Shown: one piece after another, positions 35,999 through 43,162 of the stretch
Position numbering within the stretch: position 1 is the first letter of the stretch
How the letters are laid out: the number at the start of each line of letters is the position of its first letter
Origin: Candidatus Acidiferrales bacterium
Lineage (GTDB): Bacteria; Acidobacteriota; Terriglobia; Acidiferrales; UBA7541
Length of the DNA: 45,171 nt
Reading direction: 5' to 3'
Assembly: GCA_030038535.1 (NCBI GenBank)
Contig: JASHSV010000186.1
Location: forward strand, 1-45,171
The notes under the pieces: model-generated
The model's input: the letters and a program-made list of their open reading frames with translations, nothing else
What the model was told of the DNA's origin: nothing
Database searches by the model: none
Made by a program: the position numbers and the translations under genes

Positions 35999-36792
35999 AG
36001 GAAACGAAACTGATGAGGCGGGCCGCGGGAGGGCTGACGATCGCGCTTGCGGGCGTGCTGACGATGACGGCCGGACCGGTATTGCCGCGAACGAGCGGCG
36101 GCGCGGAAGCCCGCGCGGCGCAAGATACGCAAAAGGGGAAAAACAAAAAGCCGACGGCGACGGGAGTGCTGGTGGAGGACCGCGGGACGCTGCAAATTCA
36201 GGTGGATGGACAGCCAGCCGGGAGTGAGGAGTTCGAGATCCACGAAAGCGGAGGCGAATGGACTGCGCGAGGCACGGCTGAGGTCCCAGGAGAAAACGGA
36301 GGAACCGCGAGGGTGACCGGGAAAATGACGCTGGCGGCGGATGGAGCGCCGCTGCGGTATGAGTGGACCGCGACCGCGCCGAAAAAGGCGGCGGCGGTGA
36401 TCGAGTTCCAAGGAACGTCGGCGAAGATGGAATTGAAGCTGGAGGGGGCGGCGCCGTACATGCAGGAATTCCAATTCAACGCGCCGCCGGTGGTGATCCT
36501 GGACAACAACATGTACCACCAGTACGCGATCCTGGCGCGGCTCTACGACTGGGAGCACAAAGAGGCGAAGACGTACGCGGTGCTGATCCCGCAGGACCTG
36601 ACGCCGGGAACGGTGACGGCGGAATATGGCGGGCAACAAGTAGTGGAGGGACAGAGGCTGGACATGCTGCGCGTACATACCACCGACCTGGAAATTGATG
36701 TGTTCTGCGATCCAGCGCAGCAGGAAAGACTGGTACGGCTGGAAGTGCCTTCGGCGAAAGCGATCATCCTCAGGCAGGGCGGGAAGAAATAA
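35995..36792 (+). CDS. Secreted protein of unknown function
   Basis: The 265-residue product has an N-terminal signal sequence (GLTIALAGVLTMTAGPV, cleavage probably near residues 35-45) and a Lys-rich stretch (KGKNKKP). A mainly beta-stranded region follows, with VDGQPAGSEEFEIHESGGEW, an AEVPGENGG segment and a C-terminal DLEIDVFCDPAQQERLVRLE. I do not recognise the family. The ATG overlaps the aroK stop (ATGA), so it is translationally coupled to aroK. An open frame further upstream inside aroK is a shadow. Periplasmic or surface location is likely. Confidence 0.65.
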   Translation: MKETKLMRRAAGGLTIALAGVLTMTAGPVLPRTSGGAEARAAQDTQKGKNKKPTATGVLVEDRGTLQIQVDGQPAGSEEFEIHESGGEWTARGTAEVPGENGGTARVTGKMTLAADGAPLRYEWTATAPKKAAAVIEFQGTSAKMELKLEGAAPYMQEFQFNAPPVVILDNNMYHQYAILARLYDWEHKEAKTYAVLIPQDLTPGTVTAEYGGQQVVEGQRLDMLRVHTTDLEIDVFCDPAQQERLVRLEVPSAKAIILRQGGKK

Positions 36793-36917
36793 TCGAAGAA
36801 AATCAGGCGTGAGGGAAGGAGACGAAGGGACGGGTGTGCGCGGACGCCGGGGCAGGCGCTCTCGGCGCGCTCTCCCCACGAGGATCACAGGGTGACCTCG
36901 CGCCCGGTGCTTCGGGA

Positions 36918-38006
36918 TCAGACGGCGACGTGTGGGGTGAGCGGACGGACGCGCAACCTGGGTGACTCCAGCACGACGCGTACGACGGACTCCTTGCCGG
37001 AACGGAGGATGGTGAGGTCCACCGCGGGAGCCGGAGATTTTTCGGAATCGGCGCCTTCCGCGGCCTTGGAAAGTTTCTCGCGCAGTGCGGAGCGCAACTC
37101 GGAAGCGTCCTTGACGCGCTTTCCATCGACGCGAATGATCACGTCGCCGGCCTTCAGACCTGCCTTCTCGGCGGGCAGACCGGGCATCACCTCGCGAACG
37201 AGAACACCCTCGCCATCGGGAGCGCCAAAATAATTGCCGAGCTGGCCGCTTAGGTCTTCCGCGTCGATGCCGAGCGCGGGGGCGCCGAACAGGCGGAGCA
37301 CAGGGAGCGAACCGATTTCGATGTTGGGAAGCGGAGCGATCGCGGGAATGCTGGGAATCTGAATGTTCATGGCGGGATTGCCCATGAAGAATGCGTTGCC
37401 GTCATGGGAGCGGAAGGCGCGGCGAGAACCAGTTTCCACGGTGAGAGACTGGGTGCGGCCGTCACGCCAGATAGAGAGAGAAACCTTGCGGCCGACGGGC
37501 GTTTCGCGGACCAGGCGCTGGAGCGTGAGTGTGCCTTCAATGCGCTGGCCATCGAACTCGGTGATCACGTCGCCGGCTCTCAGGCCGGCCTTTGCTGCGG
37601 GCGAATCTTCGGTGACGGAGGTGACCAGTACGCCGCGCTCGGCGGGAAGATTCAACTCTTTCGCCTTGGCAGACGTGATTTCTTCCGTGCGGACACCGAG
37701 CCATGAGGAAGAAGAAGAGAAAACCTGGAAGGAACGACTGTCCTGCGAATCCCGAGCCTCCTGGAGGGCAAGCGTCGCAGCGAGTTCACCGGATCCAAAA
37801 TCAGCCAGATCGAGATCGAGATTACTCAGCTCGTCACCGAGATCAGACGGGGTGGTGGCTGCGGTTGCCGGGGCGCAAACGCATTGAGGCGGAGCGGGCG
37901 GAGCCGCGGGTGTGCGGTTTTGCGGAGCGGAAGCTCCCGACGAGGAGAGAGCGAGAGCGCCAACCAAGACACTCCCTCCGATCCATTGTCCAATTCTGCC
38001 GACCAT
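36918..38006 (-). CDS. Exported protein with two PDZ domains
   Basis: The 362-residue protein has a signal peptide (VGALALSSSGASA). A low-complexity segment with CVCAP follows, then two PDZ domains. The first (about 98-190) has WLGVRTEEI and SPAAKAGLRAGDVITEFDG. The second (about 240-345) has LGNYFGAPDGEGVLVREV and PAEKAGLKAGDVIIRVDGKR. There is no trypsin-like protease domain, so it is PDZ-only, unlike DegP/HtrA. A strong ribosome-binding site (GAGGAGGAATTT) precedes the ATG. It lies downstream of the sigma/anti-sigma/DUF4097 genes. PDZ proteins often sense misfolded envelope proteins in sigma-E pathways, which would fit this setting (inference). Confidence 0.85.
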   Translation of the reverse strand: MVGRIGQWIGGSVLVGALALSSSGASAPQNRTPAAPPAPPQCVCAPATAATTPSDLGDELSNLDLDLADFGSGELAATLALQEARDSQDSRSFQVFSSSSSWLGVRTEEITSAKAKELNLPAERGVLVTSVTEDSPAAKAGLRAGDVITEFDGQRIEGTLTLQRLVRETPVGRKVSLSIWRDGRTQSLTVETGSRRAFRSHDGNAFFMGNPAMNIQIPSIPAIAPLPNIEIGSLPVLRLFGAPALGIDAEDLSGQLGNYFGAPDGEGVLVREVMPGLPAEKAGLKAGDVIIRVDGKRVKDASELRSALREKLSKAAEGADSEKSPAPAVDLTILRSGKESVVRVVLESPRLRVRPLTPHVAV

Positions 38007-38053
38007 AAATTCCTCCTCGGAACGCGGTGTAGGACGCCGATTCCGCTGTCCCG

Positions 38054-38869
38054 TTAGACGAGAGGGCGTGAAATTTGTAAGCGGATGGAACCATTGACGG
38101 TGCGGAGCTGGAGGAGCGGGCCACCGGAACCGATGCGGCCTTGGATGGAACGGCCGGCGGAAGCCGTGCGGGCGAGGAGGGGGAGTTCGCTGAAAAAATC
38201 ACCGTTGCGAGTCTCTGCGTCGAGCTCCGCGCCCGCGGCGGCGGGAAGCGCTACGGCCACCGAACCGTTGGTGGTTTGAGCGAGAAGCGCGGCATGGGCG
38301 GAGGAATGAGGGGCGGAGTCCAAACCGCCGGAGAGGCTGAGAAATTCGAGCGAGATGCCGCCATTGGTGGAGCGCGCGGAAAACAGACCGGCGGCGCGAG
38401 CCAGTGTGACGTTGCCGTTCACGGTGGAAAGCGAGCCCTCGCCGGAAACGTCCTGGACGTCGATGGCGCCATTGACTGTGGAGACGGAGGCGAGAAGGAC
38501 GCGAGCGGGAACACGAACGCGGTATTCGACGTTGACCTCAACGCTGCCGGATTCGGGATAGTGAGTGGCGACGGAAACACTGCTGGAGGTCACGTCCACG
38601 GTGATGCGGACTGCGGAAAGGCTTTCGACAGGGCCCGAGGTAACTTTGCGAGCGGAGATGCGGACCTCGTCGCGGTCCCAGCCTGCAATGTCGATGGAGC
38701 CGTTGACGTTGGAAATGGCGAACGAGCCGCCGGAAGCCAACGGCACGGTGCGCTCGAAAGTCTCGACCGCGGGACGCTGGGGAACGGCCTGAGCTGCAGC
38801 GGAAAACAGAACCAGCGCGGGAACGAGGCGCGAAGCAACTCTTGCGGGCGAGAAGGCTGCGAGATTCAT
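38054..38869 (-). CDS. DUF4097-family exported protein
   Basis: The 271-residue protein has a signal peptide (ALVLFSAAAQA). A beta-repeat domain follows, with SFAISNVNGSIDIAGWDRDE, STVNGAIDVQDVSGEGSLST, VNGNVTLARAAGLFSARSTN and RTVNGSIRLQISRP. The recurring NGxI motif every 17-20 residues is typical of DUF4097 domains. The ATG at 38869 has GGGGG at a reasonable distance. It follows the DUF4097-TonB gene with a 62-bp gap and precedes the PDZ gene by 47 bp. It is paralogous to the protein encoded at 34395-35318. Confidence 0.8.
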   Translation of the reverse strand: MNLAAFSPARVASRLVPALVLFSAAAQAVPQRPAVETFERTVPLASGGSFAISNVNGSIDIAGWDRDEVRISARKVTSGPVESLSAVRITVDVTSSSVSVATHYPESGSVEVNVEYRVRVPARVLLASVSTVNGAIDVQDVSGEGSLSTVNGNVTLARAAGLFSARSTNGGISLEFLSLSGGLDSAPHSSAHAALLAQTTNGSVAVALPAAAGAELDAETRNGDFFSELPLLARTASAGRSIQGRIGSGGPLLQLRTVNGSIRLQISRPLV

Positions 38870-38931
38870 GCTTACCCCCTTAGAAAACCCCAAGAAATGT
38901 GAGGCCGGAACCCGCCGGGCAGGGCGGCACA

Positions 38932-40992
38932 TCACGGCCGGTGGAACGTAATCGTAATGACCGTCAGTACCGGAACCGGCTTGCCACCGAGAAGAATGGG
39001 CCTGTAACGCCACTGCTTAACGGCATCGGTAGCGGCTTCGGCGAGCAGCGGATCGCCGGAGATAGCCTTGACATCCTCGATGGAGCCATCGCGCGCGATA
39101 GCCACGCGGAGGCGGACGGGTCCTTCCAGACCAACCTGGCGCGCCTTGTCGGGATAGACCGGGTCCACACGGCGAGCGAGGCGGGAGCGCAGCTGGGAAG
39201 CGGGAATTATGACGCGATCGGTGAGCCAGGCGGTGAACTGCTCGCGCAGGTCTTCAATCTGAGAGAGCTGATCGCCGTCCCAATTGTATTCGACGTTGCC
39301 GGGAATTGGCGCGGAGAAGGAGTGACCGTGCGAGTCGAAGGTGCGGCGCTCGTCGGCATCAGAGGAGTCGAGCGCTTGCCGGTCGCGATCGGCGCGACGG
39401 GCAGTCTTCAGGGCCTTGAGCTCCTCGGCGGAAGCGTAGGCCTCGAGGGCGGACTGGCGGGAGTCGAGCTGGATTTGGATTTGCGTGATGGAAGCATCGA
39501 GAGCGGCCAGAGCGGTCTCGATGCCTTCCTCGGCGGACACGCGGCCGGAAGGCGTGCGCGGAATCACGGGAAAAGGAGAAAGCACAGGGAGGGCGATCAC
39601 CTCTCGATCGTCCATGGGACGCAGGAGGATATTTCCGGAAACGGCGCGCAAACGGAGCAGCGGACCGCCCGCGCCCATCGCGCCTTCGGCGCGGAATGCG
39701 CGTCCGGTGGAGACATCGTCGGCCTTCAAAACCACGGTGAAAGCGGGATCGACCATCATGCGGAATTTGTCGCCGCCCTCGATGGCCGCGTCGAGATTCA
39801 AGCTGACATCCTTGGGAAGATAGACAACGAGATCTCCGTCGGTGCACTCAAAATCGGCGAGGGTCGAGGCAGCGAGGGCCCGAGCCGGTGCGGGAGGCGG
39901 CGGAGTGTTCGGGCCGCCCGGCGGCCGCGGAGGAGCCGGCGGGGCCGGGGCTACGACCGGCGAAAACATTGCCGTGATGCTGCCGGAAGCGGTGGAGGCG
40001 CGAACAGGACTGGCCACGCCGGCGAGGAAAATGGAGCCGGCTCCCGTCTGAATGCGGGCAGGTCCGGAGAGACGCCAGACGCGAATGCCGCCGCCGTCGG
40101 TGCGGGCGGAGAGTTCCCCGGCGGCTTCGCCTACCACAATGCGGCCGCCGCCGGTGGAGGCGGTGAGATTGGCTCCGGCGCGGTCCAGAAAAATGTTGCC
40201 GCCGCCGGTATCCATGCGCGCTTCGCCATCCACGCGCGCGACGCGGATGTGACCGCCAGCGCTACGGAGTACGGCGGAGCCGCGCACGGAGCCGGCGAGG
40301 ACGTTGCCGCCGCCAGTGGCGGCCGAGAGATCGCCGGAGACGTCCTGAATGCTGACGTCGCCACCTGCGGTCTGGAGCCGGACGCCGGAGCCGGCGCGCC
40401 CGACGCGAATTCTGCCGCCAGCTGTATCGCAAACCAAACGGCCGTCAATGTCGCCGACGTCGATATTGCCGCCCTGGGTGGAAATCTCGAGGGGAGTCGC
40501 GCGGGGAACCTCGAGCTCGAGAGTAACCCAATAGCGCTCGGCGGAGCGCGCGCGGACGGCGCGCCCGTTGAGGATCACGCCCTCTGTCGTGGAGTGCGCG
40601 GTGAGCTGGAACCGTGGAGTAGAGACAGCGTTCCAGTTGGCGTTCGCGGGCGCTTCGATGCGGAGGAGATACCGGACCGTGCCGGAGGCCTGTGTGTGAA
40701 CGCGCACATCGCCGAGATCGAGGCTGACGCGGACGCGCTCGCCATCGTGAATCGAGACGTTGCCATTCTGTTCGCTGATGACGCGGCGCGCACCGGAGTC
40801 CGCGCTCCATTCGGAGGCCGCGGAAAGCGAAACGAAGAATAGGGGGAAAAGCGCCGTGAGAGTGAAGAGGACGGCGGCTCGGCAATAAGCACAAAAACGG
40901 CCGAGCGAGAGCGGTCCAAGCCGCGCGCAGGGACGAGATTCGCGAGGCGGTTGCACGACGTTGCTGCTCTCCTTCCGGTAAGCCGGGCTCAC
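38932..40992 (-). CDS. DUF4097-like beta-repeat protein with TonB C-terminal domain
   Basis: The 686-residue product has an N-terminal membrane or signal segment (AVLFTLTALFPLFFVSLSA, about 40-58). A long DUF4097-like repeat region follows, where GGG or AGG alternates with short strands (STQGGNIDVGDIDGRLVCDT, GGDVSIQDVSGDLSAATGGG). A Pro-rich linker and a helical stretch come next. The last 80 residues form a TonB-family C-terminal domain (VDPVYPDKARQVGLEGPV, ARDGSIEDVKAISGDPLL, AVKQWRYRPILLGGKPVPVL). The start is GTG at 40992, overlapping the anti-sigma stop. A GTG at 40956 behind AAGGAG is an alternative. The combination is unusual. It is likely envelope-exposed, with a role in the upstream sigma circuit inferred. 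Confidence 0.85.
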   Translation of the reverse strand: MSPAYRKESSNVVQPPRESRPCARLGPLSLGRFCAYCRAAVLFTLTALFPLFFVSLSAASEWSADSGARRVISEQNGNVSIHDGERVRVSLDLGDVRVHTQASGTVRYLLRIEAPANANWNAVSTPRFQLTAHSTTEGVILNGRAVRARSAERYWVTLELEVPRATPLEISTQGGNIDVGDIDGRLVCDTAGGRIRVGRAGSGVRLQTAGGDVSIQDVSGDLSAATGGGNVLAGSVRGSAVLRSAGGHIRVARVDGEARMDTGGGNIFLDRAGANLTASTGGGRIVVGEAAGELSARTDGGGIRVWRLSGPARIQTGAGSIFLAGVASPVRASTASGSITAMFSPVVAPAPPAPPRPPGGPNTPPPPAPARALAASTLADFECTDGDLVVYLPKDVSLNLDAAIEGGDKFRMMVDPAFTVVLKADDVSTGRAFRAEGAMGAGGPLLRLRAVSGNILLRPMDDREVIALPVLSPFPVIPRTPSGRVSAEEGIETALAALDASITQIQIQLDSRQSALEAYASAEELKALKTARRADRDRQALDSSDADERRTFDSHGHSFSAPIPGNVEYNWDGDQLSQIEDLREQFTAWLTDRVIIPASQLRSRLARRVDPVYPDKARQVGLEGPVRLRVAIARDGSIEDVKAISGDPLLAEAATDAVKQWRYRPILLGGKPVPVLTVITITFHRP

Positions 40993-41984
40993 TGGACGTC
41001 GCGCGCGGAAATCTGGCGGATGGCCGCGTCGCTCTGGAGCCGGACAAATTCGTTGGGGTCCTTGCGCTGGCGGTCGCGCAGGACGCGGACGAGGGCTCCA
41101 TCGGGGGACAGCTCATTGCCGGGGGCAGAGTCGAGGTAGGCGCGAAGGGCGCTGACGGCCTCGACGCGGACCCCGGGATTGCCGTCGTGCTCGAGGGCGC
41201 GGAGCAGAGCGTGGCGGACCTCCGCCTCCTGCTCCAGACCGCGCAGGGCGTCAATGGCTTTTAGTCGCACGCTCGGATTCGTGTCGTGCAGCATGGCCTG
41301 GCAGAGCGCGCGGCGGACAGCCGAATCAGTGCGGTCTGCACGCAGCAGATCGACGGATTCGAGGCGGGCGTCGGGATCGGGCGAGTCAGAAGCTTCGAGA
41401 GCGGCGAGCAGGGCGCGGCGGATGGCGCCGTCGTCTAACGTGCCTTGCACGACGACAGGCTGATCGCTGCGCATGCGCACGGCAACGTCGCCACCGGGCA
41501 GACGCTGAATACCGACGATCGAAGAACTGTCGAAAGAGGCGGGGGCGGCGGATTCGCCAGCGGGCTCCGGAGCGATAACGGGGAGCGACGGCGTGCGCGA
41601 GACGTAGCGGCCGGCGAGAAACCCGACCAGCACGAGTGCGGCGACCGTCCATGCGGGACGCGCAGTGAGCCACGCGGCGGGACGGAAGGCGGCCTTCACC
41701 TGCTTCCACCAGCGGGCAGAAGCTTCGGCGCGATCAATCGAGCGCGAGAGCGAACGGCGGCACTGGGCTACGAGGAGATCGGAAGGCTGCTCGGAATCGA
41801 GCGAAGAGAGCTGCTCGAGCAGGACGCGTTCGCGTGTGAGCGCGGCGGCGCAAGCGGCACAGTCGCCGACGTGACGCTCGACTGCTTCGCGATCCTCCGG
41901 ACCGAGTTCCTGCCAAACGTAGAGCGTCAGGCGTCGCCCGAACTCGGCGCAGGGGGCGAAGGACGGATTGTGCGGCGCATCCAT
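40989..41984 (-). CDS. Anti-sigma factor with zinc finger, membrane span and HEAT repeats
   Basis: The 331-residue protein starts with a ZAS-like zinc finger (HVGDCAAC with H38, C42, C45, plus C12). One membrane span follows (about 110-128, WTVAALVLVGFLAGRYV), and then an extracytoplasmic part containing a strand-rich section. After that come HEAT-like repeats (about 185-320), for example DPDARLESVDLLRADRTDSA, NPSVRLKAIDALRGL and NPGVRVEAVSALRAYL. The ATG at 41984 shares one base with the sigma stop (TGATG). The HEAT repeats, expected on the periplasmic side, are an unusual sensing module for an anti-sigma factor. Confidence 0.85.
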   Translation of the reverse strand: MDAPHNPSFAPCAEFGRRLTLYVWQELGPEDREAVERHVGDCAACAAALTRERVLLEQLSSLDSEQPSDLLVAQCRRSLSRSIDRAEASARWWKQVKAAFRPAAWLTARPAWTVAALVLVGFLAGRYVSRTPSLPVIAPEPAGESAAPASFDSSSIVGIQRLPGGDVAVRMRSDQPVVVQGTLDDGAIRRALLAALEASDSPDPDARLESVDLLRADRTDSAVRRALCQAMLHDTNPSVRLKAIDALRGLEQEAEVRHALLRALEHDGNPGVRVEAVSALRAYLDSAPGNELSPDGALVRVLRDRQRKDPNEFVRLQSDAAIRQISARDVQ

Positions 41985-42796
41985 CAGCGGTAGGCCTCGA
42001 GGTTTGAGCGGAGCTTGCGCGTGGCGCGAAACAACGAATTCTTTACGGTTTCTTCGGTGGTGCCCAGCATTTCGCCGATGACGCGCAGGCGCAGGCCCTG
42101 GAAATGTTTGAGCTCGAAAACCATGCGTTCGCGCGGGGAAAGGCGCTCCATCGCCGAGGAGATACGCTGGCCGAGTTCCTTGCCAAGAAGAGAGCGCTCC
42201 GGGTTGCTGTGGGGCGCAGGATGGGCCTGGCGGTCGAAGAAATCCTCATCGGCGGAAGAGGAAGCGGCATTCGGAGATTCGGGCGCCTGGTCTTCAGGAC
42301 GGCTGGAGCGGCGGCGGAGATGATCCAGGCAAACGTTGGTAACGACGCGATAGAGCCACGTGTAGAAGGCGCATTCGAAGCGGAAGCGGTCGAGATTGCG
42401 GTACACCTTGAGGAAAGCTTCCTGATAGAGGTCATGGGCGTCTTCGGGGCGGCGCGTGATCTGGAGGGCGAGGCGGAGAACATCCTGATCGTAGCGATGG
42501 ACGAGTTCATCGAAGGCATCGCGGTCGCCCCGCTGGGCAGCGCGAATCAGGGCGCTCTCTTCGAGCGTCCTGGCCGCTGGTGCTTGGGCCTCTGCTTCGA
42601 AAGGCAAAGCCGTATCCGGATGGAGCATGGCCTTGGTCGGGAGCGCGCACGGTCCGGCGGGCCCAAAGGACATAGGAACGCCGGAGTGTGCGCCACCAGT
42701 ATATTTCGACGCGGCGGCCCACTCCAGGGTGAGCATAGAGAAAGACGCGAGAAAAGGGGAGTAAGTTCCGTCGAGAGGGACGAGGGAAGGAGCCAT
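41984..42796 (-). CDS. ECF sigma factor (RpoE-like)
   Basis: This is a second ECF sigma factor, 270 residues from the longest frame. The sigma region 2 starts near residue 84 (LIRAAQRGDRDAFDELVHRY, RPEDAHDLYQEAFLKVYRNL, FYTWLYRVVTNVCLDHLRRR). Region 4 is at the C-terminus (MERLSPRERMVFELKHFQGL, TTEETVKNSLFRATRKLRS). The 80 residues before region 2 have no known domain and no good ribosome-binding site precedes the ATG at 42796. The true start may be an internal ATG such as 42673 or 42628. It is followed by its anti-sigma gene with a one-base overlap. Confidence 0.9.
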   Translation of the reverse strand: MAPSLVPLDGTYSPFLASFSMLTLEWAAASKYTGGAHSGVPMSFGPAGPCALPTKAMLHPDTALPFEAEAQAPAARTLEESALIRAAQRGDRDAFDELVHRYDQDVLRLALQITRRPEDAHDLYQEAFLKVYRNLDRFRFECAFYTWLYRVVTNVCLDHLRRRSSRPEDQAPESPNAASSSADEDFFDRQAHPAPHSNPERSLLGKELGQRISSAMERLSPRERMVFELKHFQGLRLRVIGEMLGTTEETVKNSLFRATRKLRSNLEAYR

Positions 42797-42817
42797 CCGG
42801 GAGCTACTGCAACTGAT

Positions 42818-43048
42818 TTATTCTCTAGGAGTTAGGAGGTGAGTGCGGACATAACGGATGAGGCCAAAAGTTCCCGCGCAGACCAGGAAATCCAAGAGGA
42901 GGCCGAAATCGGGATGGAACAGCTGATGCTGAAGAGCGGGCGGAAGATAGGGAGCCGCTCCGAAATAAATGACGTTGCCCAGGAGGACAGCGAGAAAGGA
43001 TTCACCGAGCCCGGAGAAAATTGAGCGTTTTGGAGCGGCAAACGACAT
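42818..43048 (-). CDS. Small membrane protein of unknown function
   Basis: The 76-residue product has two hydrophobic segments: SFLAVLLGNVIYFGAAPYL (about 16-34) and GLLLDFLVCAGTFGLIRYV (about 48-66). It begins and ends with basic residues. I do not recognise a named family. GGAGG lies 12 bases upstream of the ATG at 43048. The frame is open further upstream through a palindromic region, which I regard as untranslated. It is transcribed towards the sigma gene with a 21-bp gap, so it may be the first gene of that operon. Confidence 0.6.
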   Translation of the reverse strand: MSFAAPKRSIFSGLGESFLAVLLGNVIYFGAAPYLPPALQHQLFHPDFGLLLDFLVCAGTFGLIRYVRTHLLTPRE

Positions 43049-43080
43049 CGAACAACGCGTCCTCCGACCAGAAAAGCCAG

Positions 43081-43132
43081 ATCCCTCATCACGAATTCCG
43101 TTAGTTCGTAAGCGGAATTCGGGACTCGGGAT
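43081..43132. repeat. REP-like imperfect palindrome between divergent genes
   Basis: The 52-bp element has an inner stem GAATTCCG (43093-43100) pairing with CGGAATTC (43113-43120) around a 12-base loop. An outer stem pairs ATCCC (43081-43085) with GGGAT (43128-43132). It lies in the divergent gap between the small membrane protein gene and recG. There is no T-run. It resembles the GGGACTCGGGAT-type intergenic repeats I associate from memory with acidobacterial genomes. Confidence 0.55.
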
Positions 43133-43162
43133 GACATCGCCCAGCCTCACGAGTTGCGAACG

